A program made the translations under genes and the position numbers. Shown piece after piece: positions 43,443 through 50,930 of a DNA stretch of 64,000 bases (the first letter of the stretch is position 1; each line of letters begins with the position of its first letter). The notes under the pieces were generated by a model. The model searched no databases. It saw only the letters and a list, made by a program, of their open reading frames with translations, and had not been told where the DNA came from. The stretch comes from a virus. The stretch lies in the IMG/VR virus record IMGVR_UViG_3300021963_000090, positions 1-64,000 of that record. The stretch is one strand, 5' to 3'.

Positions 43443-44492
43443 TTAGGAAGCTACCTTAACGTTCTTAACAACGACCCAAGCGTCTGCTTGTTCGATCTGG
43501 ACACCAACACGAGTATACATTGTGTACTCAATTGAGTCCTTACGTGGCCAGAAGAAACGGTAAACGGTTACATCACGCTTGATACCAATAACAACGTTAT
43601 TTGGGAATGTCAAGTGGATATCTCCATGGTTACCTGTCTCACCTGTGTAGTCGCCATCTTGTGCTTCAGGAAGTAGTGGAACTTCAACAATCGGAATACC
43701 GAATGCGAATGGAGCCACATAACCTGCTGGACCACCTAGAGGCTGTACACCTTGTCCACGGATTACGCTTGAAGCGATATCCTGTGGGATAGTGTTGTTT
43801 GTTCCAATGCTGTTAGCATATAGGAAATCTTGGATAAGGTTTGAACCTGCCAAGAAGCGAAGGTCTGCACGGCGTTGCTTGTACTTACGTGGAAGAGCCT
43901 TAAGAGCGCTGTTAAATACAGCACGGCTTACTGCAGCTCCTGCAGCATCGACAACGTGACCGTTTGCCTTTGCCTTCTTAACTACACCATCAAATGCGCT
44001 GTAAAGCGGATCTGATCCTGCAGCATTACCATTAAGAACAACATCTTCAATGTCGTTACCTGCTTGTGTTGCCATCATTCTGGCAATATGATCTTCAAGA
44101 TCAGCACCCTCAATATTGTCTTCTAGAGACTCAGTTGAAAGTTCCCAATCTAGACGAAGCTTCTTTGTTGAAAGAGAGATCTTTGAGAAAGTAACAGCTG
44201 CATTTGTTGCAGTGTTATCTCCTTCAGTTGCGAGCTTCATAAGCTTCTCGCCGACTGACATACGATCAATCTCAGTTGTATCTGCTCTCATTCGGACAGT
44301 ACGTGCGACCTTTCCAATTACGGTTGCGTCGAACATGTAGTCTAGGAAGCGGGCAGATTGTTCTGGGTTTAGAAGACCACCTGTTTCAGATGCACCAACA
44401 TGAACTCCAGTTCCTGTAAGGGAACCACCGTTCATGCCTGCTGTTGCAGTTGTGCCTGCAGCAATAGTCTTTTCTAATGTTTCATTACTCAT
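43443..44492 (-). CDS. Major capsid protein (HK97 fold)
   Basis: 349 residues. The body shows capsid-type cues: an N-terminal arm, then LNPEQSARFLDYMFDATVIG, the KLATEGDNTATNAAVTFSK region (E-loop), STKKLRLDWELSTESLEDN and the spine helix DLEDHIARMMATQAGNDIED. A P-domain end with VEQADAWVVVKNVKV-like strands closes it. It follows the protease-scaffold gene and is ended by a strong terminator. It forms the icosahedral shell. Codon choice appears smoother than in neighbours, as usual for high-expression genes; this is by eye only. Confidence 0.9.
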   Translation of the reverse strand: MSNETLEKTIAAGTTATAGMNGGSLTGTGVHVGASETGGLLNPEQSARFLDYMFDATVIGKVARTVRMRADTTEIDRMSVGEKLMKLATEGDNTATNAAVTFSKISLSTKKLRLDWELSTESLEDNIEGADLEDHIARMMATQAGNDIEDVVLNGNAAGSDPLYSAFDGVVKKAKANGHVVDAAGAAVSRAVFNSALKALPRKYKQRRADLRFLAGSNLIQDFLYANSIGTNNTIPQDIASSVIRGQGVQPLGGPAGYVAPFAFGIPIVEVPLLPEAQDGDYTGETGNHGDIHLTFPNNVVIGIKRDVTVYRFFWPRKDSIEYTMYTRVGVQIEQADAWVVVKNVKVAS

Positions 44493-44513
44493 TTATATTT
44501 TCACCTACCTTTT

Positions 44514-45842
44514 TTAGTTAAAAATTTCATTCACGGAACCGAGGAAAGAACCGTTCCACTTTGATTTTTTGATTGTTACTTCCTGAGACCCGCCAAGGTC
44601 CGAGGACTTCTTAATTGCAGTCTCTGATTCTACTGCATCGACACGCTTTTCTACGCCATCAATCGTGTTCTTGATATTTTCTACAGCCTTTGAAAGTGCT
44701 GCATGCTGTTCTGCCAATTCTGAAATTCGGCTATCTACGCTCTTGCTGAATGTCTCAACTGTATCTTTAATAGTTGAAACTTGAGCAGCATTTGCTTCTG
44801 AAGCCTTACTTAGTGTATCCGAGAAAAAGCCTTTAAGATCGCCTAGCATCTTTGCAAAATCAGGTTCATCAACCATAACTTCTGATACGTCGGCTGCTTT
44901 TTCTAGAACTTCGGCAGAAGCGTCTGCTACTGCATCTGCAGGAGCTTCTTCAACAGCTGGTGCTTCCTCTGCGGGAGCAACTGCTGCTGTGTCTTCTACG
45001 GCTGCTTCTGGTGCTACTGCATCTTCTGCAACTACGTTTTCTGTATTATCTGACACTTCTTTACCTCCTTCTATGTCTGCCTGTTTTGCAATTTGTGTTT
45101 CAGGCATGGACAATCTTGACTTTTTGTGTAAATCAAGAATCTTATCTATTTCTTTTGCTTTGTTAACATCGTTTGATTCTACCCAACCGATCAATGTTGC
45201 AGGCTTACCTGTAACTGGGGAATCGTATGATGATTCTGTTGATACAAATACTGAATCACTGTCTGCACAGTAAAAAATATTTTCTGCTACAACTTCTGTT
45301 GCCATTCCTTTAAATACTAGCTGCCCGTTCATTTTCTGAACAGACAAGATGTTGCATAGCTCATTTGCTGGTGAGTCAACTACTGACAACTCCATCAATG
45401 CGTAATCTTTAATAAATCGAACTGTCTTACCAGTTGACTTGTTAACTTCGTTTTCTGAATCTACAATCTTTCCGCCGATTGAGAATCCTGCTAGAGTTCC
45501 ATCAAGAATCTTTTCCCAAGTATCTTGTGCACCCTTTGAAATGTATGCGTCTACATAAACTCCATTGTAAAATTCTTTTGTTGCTGGATCGTAAAATGTT
45601 TCTGGTCTGAATGAAACCATCTTACCAACTGCGTTTGATCCGTGCATTTCACGAATGTTTCCACGGAAATTTTCGAATGCTTTTAGGCTTGCTTCTGCTG
45701 AAACAACGTCGCCTGTTTGATCTAGATTATCGAGTGTCGCAAAACCAGAAACTGTGCGCTTTTCACGATTGACTTTTGTGAATGGCACAGATAAACTGAT
45801 GTTATCGCCATGTGAAGACCATAAAGATTTTTCAATATTCAT
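44514..45842 (-). CDS. Prohead protease fused to scaffold
   Basis: 442 residues. The first half is an HK97-type protease: FATLDNLDQTGDVV, the His motif NIREMHGSNAVG, and the Ser motif GTLAGFSIGGKI, followed by YALMELSVVDSPANELC. The second half (from about 240) is an acidic Ala/Glu/Val region (PAEEAPAVEEAPADAVAD) and a coiled coil (FSKSVDSRISELAEQHAAL), the profile of a scaffold. Protease and scaffold are therefore one polypeptide, probably self-cleaved during capsid maturation. Expression may be leaderless (TAAAAT 7 nt from ATG). Confidence 0.85.
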   Translation of the reverse strand: MNIEKSLWSSHGDNISLSVPFTKVNREKRTVSGFATLDNLDQTGDVVSAEASLKAFENFRGNIREMHGSNAVGKMVSFRPETFYDPATKEFYNGVYVDAYISKGAQDTWEKILDGTLAGFSIGGKIVDSENEVNKSTGKTVRFIKDYALMELSVVDSPANELCNILSVQKMNGQLVFKGMATEVVAENIFYCADSDSVFVSTESSYDSPVTGKPATLIGWVESNDVNKAKEIDKILDLHKKSRLSMPETQIAKQADIEGGKEVSDNTENVVAEDAVAPEAAVEDTAAVAPAEEAPAVEEAPADAVADASAEVLEKAADVSEVMVDEPDFAKMLGDLKGFFSDTLSKASEANAAQVSTIKDTVETFSKSVDSRISELAEQHAALSKAVENIKNTIDGVEKRVDAVESETAIKKSSDLGGSQEVTIKKSKWNGSFLGSVNEIFN

Positions 45843-45849
45843 ATGCTTA

Positions 45850-45876
45850 ATTTTATAGCGTTATTCACTATAACGC
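45850..45876 (-). promoter_or_regulatory. Promoter -10 with inverted repeat before protease gene
   Basis: TAAAAT (45850-45855) 7 nt before the ATG, directly preceded by an inverted repeat GCGTTAT/ATAACGC (45858-45876) with a 5-nt loop. The repeat could be an operator or the end hairpin of the portal transcript; it lacks a T-run. Confidence 0.45.
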
Positions 45877-45895
45877 AAATAATGGTTGAGTAGGG

Positions 45896-47479
45896 CTAGT
45901 CGACTTGTCGTCCGTCACCCTGAGCATTTCTGCCTTCCCCAGAAATATCTGGTGAATTTGCAGACCTTTCGGAATCTCTAGTTCTAGTTTTACCAGCCTG
46001 TGCCCGAACCTCTGCCTGGGCCTGCGGCTTTAATTCTACAACTTTATCTCCGCCATCAAGTGGGACCATACCCATTCTAATTCTAACTTCATTAGGGGTA
46101 ATTACCTGCATTCTTAAATATCGCTCATCGATCTTAGACTGAGTATCTTCGTCGGTCAAGGTCAACTCATTGAATTTAAGAAGTAGGGCATCTGTCATTT
46201 CCTGAATAATTTTATTTAATTTCTTTTCTAAATTCATTTGAGCTGGACGACATACTTGCTCTCTAAACGTCTTATCAGCATCTCTTGCCACCGCCAAGTT
46301 AACTCCCTCTGGAGTTCCAATCTTATTAATTGGGACACGATGAGATAATAGAATTTCATCTCTATTAGATTTACGATACACGTTAAATGAAGACTCTTGA
46401 GTTCCTGCCTCAATTGGCTCCATCTTAAATTCAACCTTTGAGTCTGGTGAATCTGGTGGAAGTGGAATATATAGAGATCTGTGATTCTTTCCTCTTAGCC
46501 CAACCTGGAAAAATTCTAGAAGTTTACGCTCTGATTCTGTAGACAACTTAGCACCCTTTACAGTGATAATATATCTTGGAACCGCCTTGTTTTCAAAGTA
46601 GTCAAGGTTGTACTTGCCAGCAAACTCGTTTCCTGCCATCGCATTCTGTGATGCAATAATATCTGGAATACCGTAATAGTTATTTGTTGGTGTGTACTTC
46701 TTTAGATGAATAATTTCATTAGGACGCTCTAGGCCACCGTCAATTGGATTAGGAGTTTCTTGATCTCCGAAGTTACGGAAATAAACAGCCTTGCCATAAA
46801 GCAATTGAATAAAGCCATCACGCAAACGGCGAACTCGCATAGTCTTTGCTGGGATATGTCCAACATATCCAATCTTGCCTGCTGAGGTTCTACCAATTTC
46901 AAGGTATCCATTACCTGTTGCCTCAACATCTGTATAAGCCTTAATTAAAGTTTCTGTAAATGTTTCTTCTTCATTGCATTCCTCTAGCCAATCATAAAGA
47001 TCTTGACGAAGACGATTTAATTTACGACGTGCACGTTCTAGCGCTTTGTCGTCTGTAATGTTATCAAATGCTTCTTGTGTTTTTCTTGTCTCAACAAAGT
47101 CGTGGCCTAGGCCAACAATATTGGAAACCTTAGCATTAATTGCTGCATAATTGTATGGTGAAATTTCATAAATCTGTGAAAGGTAATCTAAGTTGTATGG
47201 TGGCTCAATAAGGTCAAACATCGCATAGCCAGTAATAGCTTGTGCAAGAAGATTCTGTTGTGTTTCTGTTCCATCAATTCCCTGGAAACGCTTTTGCAAA
47301 TCTCTATTCATCTTACGACGGAATGAAGCACCTAATCCAGATACTTTTGTTAAATCTTCTCCCTGAATTTTAAATGGGTCATTACTCTTTGATTCTACTG
47401 GAGCATTAAATCTCATCCAGTCTGCAACATTAGAAATTGATACTTCTTCTCCGCCTTCATCATCAATAAACTCTATCAT
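45896..47479 (-). CDS. Portal protein
   Basis: 527 residues. Typical portal cues: PYNLDYLSQIYEISPYNYAA, AKVSNIVGLGHDFVE, the KYTPTNNYYGIPDIIASQNA clip/stem region and DEILLSHRVPINKIGTPEG near the C-terminal crown, ending in a charged, disordered tail. It forms the 12-fold ring at the capsid vertex for DNA entry and tail joining. It overlaps the upstream 115-residue gene by ATGA. It is unlinked from the terminase genes. Confidence 0.88.
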   Translation of the reverse strand: MIEFIDDEGGEEVSISNVADWMRFNAPVESKSNDPFKIQGEDLTKVSGLGASFRRKMNRDLQKRFQGIDGTETQQNLLAQAITGYAMFDLIEPPYNLDYLSQIYEISPYNYAAINAKVSNIVGLGHDFVETRKTQEAFDNITDDKALERARRKLNRLRQDLYDWLEECNEEETFTETLIKAYTDVEATGNGYLEIGRTSAGKIGYVGHIPAKTMRVRRLRDGFIQLLYGKAVYFRNFGDQETPNPIDGGLERPNEIIHLKKYTPTNNYYGIPDIIASQNAMAGNEFAGKYNLDYFENKAVPRYIITVKGAKLSTESERKLLEFFQVGLRGKNHRSLYIPLPPDSPDSKVEFKMEPIEAGTQESSFNVYRKSNRDEILLSHRVPINKIGTPEGVNLAVARDADKTFREQVCRPAQMNLEKKLNKIIQEMTDALLLKFNELTLTDEDTQSKIDERYLRMQVITPNEVRIRMGMVPLDGGDKVVELKPQAQAEVRAQAGKTRTRDSERSANSPDISGEGRNAQGDGRQVD

Positions 47480-47823
47480 CTTGTTCCCCCATTTTTAAGA
47501 GCCTTCATCTGGTCTTTATATTCACCGATATCTAAAGGATCTGGTGTAAGTCCCCACTTTAATCTTGTTTGCTGTTCTTCGAATTCTTCGTCGTTGATTT
47601 TTCGTTTACCCATAAGAAATTTAGGCCCGCCCTCATATATACCGTATGTGCGAACTTCTCTAGCCAAAGCATCGATTCTGGATCTATTGCCTTTTTTTGA
47701 CGTGACCGAAAGAAAGTTCCCATCATCGTCTCCAATCCAGCGACCATCTGGCATTTCCCAGACATAGATTCCGAGAGTTGTTTCGTCCTCGTTAAACTTT
47801 GCGCCTAATCTTTTGATATCCAT
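47476..47823 (-). CDS. Uncharacterised protein before portal
   Basis: 115 residues, charged, with WEMPDGRWIGDDDGNFLS and a helical, Lys/Glu-rich C-terminus (RKINDEEFEEQQTRLKWGL). Coupled to the portal gene by ATGA. Probably a head or packaging accessory; no family recognised. A -10-like box (TGGTAAAAT) ends 8 nt before the ATG. Confidence 0.6.
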   Translation of the reverse strand: MDIKRLGAKFNEDETTLGIYVWEMPDGRWIGDDDGNFLSVTSKKGNRSRIDALAREVRTYGIYEGGPKFLMGKRKINDEEFEEQQTRLKWGLTPDPLDIGEYKDQMKALKNGGTR

Positions 47824-47831
47824 ATAGTTTT

Positions 47832-47860
47832 ATTTTACCATTCTTTACAATCTAAGTCCA
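47832..47860 (-). promoter_or_regulatory. Promoter for portal operon
   Basis: TGGACT (47855-47860), 17-nt spacer, TGG-TAAAAT (-10 at 47832-47837), only 8 nt before the ATG at 47823. A further TTGACA at 47867-47872 could serve another start. Confidence 0.45.
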
Positions 47861-47886
47861 GCTTTTTGTCAAGGTATGTGACAAAT

Positions 47887-49632
47887 TTATACGCTTTGAA
47901 GCACGATCCAGTCATTATTGTATGCAATAATATCAGATTCTGTCAGGGTAACTGACGGTTCTGATATTGTAGATACCGCTCTACCTGTATATAGCTCATA
48001 ATGGGTTTCTACTAGCCCTGAAGTTAATTCTTTTTCATAGGTAGCAATATTCTTATATAGGTTGCTTGGTCCGCCTGCCGTCTCATAATTTAATTGAATA
48101 GCACCTGTAATTGGGGTAGTAAATACAACAACTATATAATGGGGTTCTTCTTCAACTAAATATGAACTAATGTTTGTCTGATTAGTTACATCTACATTGT
48201 TTACATAGATCTTGGCTATATTGGCCTTAGAGACCACTCCAGAGCCGTTCCAGGCCAGTCTGGTAGCAGAAGGGTCGGAACCGTAGATAAGGGTGTTAGA
48301 AGCCAACGTAAGCGGTGTGAAGAACATCTCTACAGACTTGATATCAGACAATGTGTTGATATTAAATCCTGCTCCATTTTTAGCCCTAATTCCGTTTGTA
48401 TAGTTTCTGGAAAGAATAGGATAATTTAAAGATCCTAAATAATATTCTGTATTTGATGTTATCTTGTCCCCGAAATTATCTGCGTATATATCTTTATTTG
48501 TATAGAAGGCAATACAGAAGAATGATAGTTTTGGTAGATATTTGTTAGCATCTGATGTTGTCATTGTTATTCTAATATATAATTTACCAGATGCGTCAAA
48601 TGAATCTTTGGTATATTGAGGAACTGGCTGACCATTTACACATGATACATATGTGGTTCCGTCAACACTTGTTTCTACTGTAACTCCTAAATCATTCCGC
48701 CATTCTACCTTTGATGTTATAAGGTTCATTTCTGATGGAACTAATATAAAGTCATTGATTACAAAGGTTTTTGATTCCGCCGTTTCTGTTTCAAGGAAAC
48801 CAAGGTGTTTATTTAAAACATCATAATATGTATTATCGTCTAGCCAATTAGTCCATGGCTTATCTACTGGATAAGAGTAATCAAACACAGCTTTCATATT
48901 AGCGTCTGATCCGCTATAGAAAACTCCCTCATCTGGATATGCTACTTGAATTGCTGGGGATGTTACATTGCCATTGATATAATGGCTTAGAATAGTTTTT
49001 GATGGCAAAGAATATCTGTATGCTGCTGGAGCATCTACAATAAATGTATCGCCAGATGTTGTTGTAGGACCAACACTTAATGATAGCGCTGTATTTGTGA
49101 ATTTAAAACTAGTTAGAGATTTAGACTCTACCTCTACTCCATCAATATAAAGAGATATAGATTCACCAGTGTAATTACCTACTAGATGAGTTGTCTTTCT
49201 TGAATATGATAATGGGGCTATTACGAACTCTGTTTCAGAGACCTTGAAAAGAATATGTCCTTTGTCCCAAAACAATCCTATATCATTTGTAGAATCTGCA
49301 AATAGCGTTGTCTCTGCTGTTGATTCAATTGATGGGCTAATCCAGCATTCTAGTGTAAAGTCATTATCAGATGTATCTGATGTTCCAAACGAGGATGAGA
49401 CTGTTGCTCCATAGTAATCTTTTGTTACTGGTAATGTTATATATGCTGTATTGGTTATCTTTGTCCCAGATCCGCCGCCTGATACTAAAGGAAGAATATT
49501 AGATGCGGGAGACCCTACGTAAGTTCCATTATTGCCGCACCCTGATGAGTCAGAAGCGGTGGTACCAGAAGACTCGTCCAACGGCCAGAAGCCAATTGGA
49601 TAGTCTTTAATTACCTTTAATTGATAACTCAT
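47887..49632 (-). CDS. LamG/concanavalin-like surface protein
   Basis: 581 residues. The N-terminal domain is LamG/ConA-like: YPIGFWPLDESSGTTASDSS, NDFTLECWISPS and GESISLYIDGVEVESKSL. A middle beta-rich part (YPVDKPWTNWLDDNTYYDVL) and a second sandwich (SVEMFFTPLTLASNTLIYGS) follow. Such domains bind sugars; the protein may decorate the capsid or serve as a fibre. Its ATG is 6 nt from TGGTATAAT, so it is probably leaderless. Confidence 0.7.
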   Translation of the reverse strand: MSYQLKVIKDYPIGFWPLDESSGTTASDSSGCGNNGTYVGSPASNILPLVSGGGSGTKITNTAYITLPVTKDYYGATVSSSFGTSDTSDNDFTLECWISPSIESTAETTLFADSTNDIGLFWDKGHILFKVSETEFVIAPLSYSRKTTHLVGNYTGESISLYIDGVEVESKSLTSFKFTNTALSLSVGPTTTSGDTFIVDAPAAYRYSLPSKTILSHYINGNVTSPAIQVAYPDEGVFYSGSDANMKAVFDYSYPVDKPWTNWLDDNTYYDVLNKHLGFLETETAESKTFVINDFILVPSEMNLITSKVEWRNDLGVTVETSVDGTTYVSCVNGQPVPQYTKDSFDASGKLYIRITMTTSDANKYLPKLSFFCIAFYTNKDIYADNFGDKITSNTEYYLGSLNYPILSRNYTNGIRAKNGAGFNINTLSDIKSVEMFFTPLTLASNTLIYGSDPSATRLAWNGSGVVSKANIAKIYVNNVDVTNQTNISSYLVEEEPHYIVVVFTTPITGAIQLNYETAGGPSNLYKNIATYEKELTSGLVETHYELYTGRAVSTISEPSVTLTESDIIAYNNDWIVLQSV

Positions 49633-49638
49633 ATTGTT

Positions 49639-49647
49639 ATTATACCA
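49639..49647 (-). promoter_or_regulatory. Extended -10 promoter, leaderless layout
   Basis: TGGTATAAT with 6 nt to the ATG at 49632. Identical spacing to the promoter at 27859-27867. Confidence 0.55.
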
Positions 49648-49667
49648 ACGAATGGGTATTGGGTATA

Positions 49668-49937
49668 TTACTCTGCTGGGGCTGTGTTTTTAGCATTAAG
49701 TAGGTTTACTACTGTTTCTGCCGTCTGCCTAATATCTAGAGCACGAGAAATTTCTTGGCATCCCATACGGATATCTGAAATGTTTGCTACTCTATCAAGC
49801 TTTAGCTTTTGCCCAATATCTGTTACTACTTTAAATTGACCGTCTTTATCTTTGATTACAAAGAATACGGTTTCTACTTCCGCCGCTTCTGGGGCGGCAA
49901 CTTCTGTTGATTCAACTGAATCTATATTTTCTGACAT
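49668..49937 (-). CDS. Uncharacterised small protein
   Basis: 89 residues. An acidic N-terminus (ENIDSVESTEVAAPEAAEVE) precedes a compact alpha/beta part (TVFFVIKDKDGQFKVVTD) and a helical end (CQEISRALDIRQTAETVVNL). It lies between the LamG and glycine-rich genes and has a strong promoter. Possibly a fibre chaperone or capsid accessory. Confidence 0.6.
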   Translation of the reverse strand: MSENIDSVESTEVAAPEAAEVETVFFVIKDKDGQFKVVTDIGQKLKLDRVANISDIRMGCQEISRALDIRQTAETVVNLLNAKNTAPAE

Positions 49938-49960
49938 AATTATCCTATCTCTTAAAAGTC

Positions 49961-49989
49961 AGTATATCAAATTATTTTATGAATGTCTA
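49961..49989 (-). promoter_or_regulatory. Promoter before 89-residue gene
   Basis: TAGACA (49984-49989, 5 of 6 to consensus), 17-nt spacer ending in TGA, TATACT (49961-49966). A well-formed vegetative promoter inside a 54-nt gap. Confidence 0.6.
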
Positions 49990-49991
49990 TG

Positions 49992-50921
49992 TTAAAGTGG
50001 ATAACGAATTATAACAATTCCAGATCCACCAGCGCCTGTTGTTCCAGAGTCTCTAATTCCTCCGCCGCCAGAACCAGTATTTGCTATACCATTTCTATTT
50101 TGACTATTTGTACTAGAGTTAGATGATCCCATTCCGCCGATTCCATTTTTCATAGAGCCTACCCAAGAACCACCAGATGCACATCCTCCTCCACCTGCTG
50201 CATAAAATTGAGAGCTTCCGCTTATAGAATACTGTAAACCGTTTCCACCTTCTCCGCCTATGCCATTAGTTACAGTGTTATTAGCATTTGTTCCTGCGCT
50301 ACCTGCCCCACCGCCACCGCCGCCAGACCAATTGTCTCCTCCAGATCCAGGCCTTCCTTCTCCTCCATTGTTACCTTGCCCAGATGTTCCTGAACCACCA
50401 GGTCTGCCAGTACTTGTATCGTCTCCTCCGCCTCCACCACCTGAACCGCCAGGTCTGCCAAATCCGCCGCCAAGTCCGTCGTTACCAGTTGCTGGTGGAT
50501 AATTATTGCTTGAAGGATGAGCCCCACCGCCACCGCCTCTTATAGCTGTTACACCAAATGCAGATGAATTATTTCCATAATTTCCTACTTGTCCTGGATT
50601 GCTTGAAACACCGCCTGCGCCTACAACTATTGAATAATTTGAAGTATTTACTTGATATTGTGAAGAATATATAAGCCCTCCAGCGCCACCACCGCCACCA
50701 ACTTGGCCTCCTCCGCCTCCGCCACCTGCGACAATTAAATACTCTATTGCTCCAGAAATTTCTGTGTTAAAAGTAAAGCTTCCAGGTGTTGTAAAAGTAT
50801 GTATTTTATAGCCTCCAGCGTTTGTAATTGTTCCACCAGTTCCGCCAAGACCTTTGTTGGTTGCATTTTTTATTTTGCCTTGGGAGCCGAATGATCCTCT
50901 TACGCTATTAATAAATGGCAT
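49992..50921 (-). CDS. Glycine-rich adhesin-like protein, copy 1
   Basis: 309 residues. A short basic N-terminus (RGSFGSQGKIKNATNKG) is followed by a beta part (YKIHTFTTPGSFTF, EYLIVAGGGGGGG). A long series of poly-Gly blocks then alternates with Asn/Ser loops, ending GGSGIVIIRYPL. Gly-rich repeats of this kind form polyglycine-II sandwiches in phage adhesins. A close homologue lies at 57043-57966. It follows the fibre gene in the same orientation, so it probably tips or decorates that fibre. Confidence 0.75.
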   Translation of the reverse strand: MPFINSVRGSFGSQGKIKNATNKGLGGTGGTITNAGGYKIHTFTTPGSFTFNTEISGAIEYLIVAGGGGGGGQVGGGGGAGGLIYSSQYQVNTSNYSIVVGAGGVSSNPGQVGNYGNNSSAFGVTAIRGGGGGAHPSSNNYPPATGNDGLGGGFGRPGGSGGGGGGDDTSTGRPGGSGTSGQGNNGGEGRPGSGGDNWSGGGGGGAGSAGTNANNTVTNGIGGEGGNGLQYSISGSSQFYAAGGGGCASGGSWVGSMKNGIGGMGSSNSSTNSQNRNGIANTGSGGGGIRDSGTTGAGGSGIVIIRYPL

Positions 50922-50930
50922 TTTTATCCT

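Noticed and set aside
50260-50545. Plus-strand proline/leucine-rich reading frames
   Set aside because: They are antisense shadows of the glycine-rich gene; their composition is just the complement of Gly codons and there is no ribosome site.
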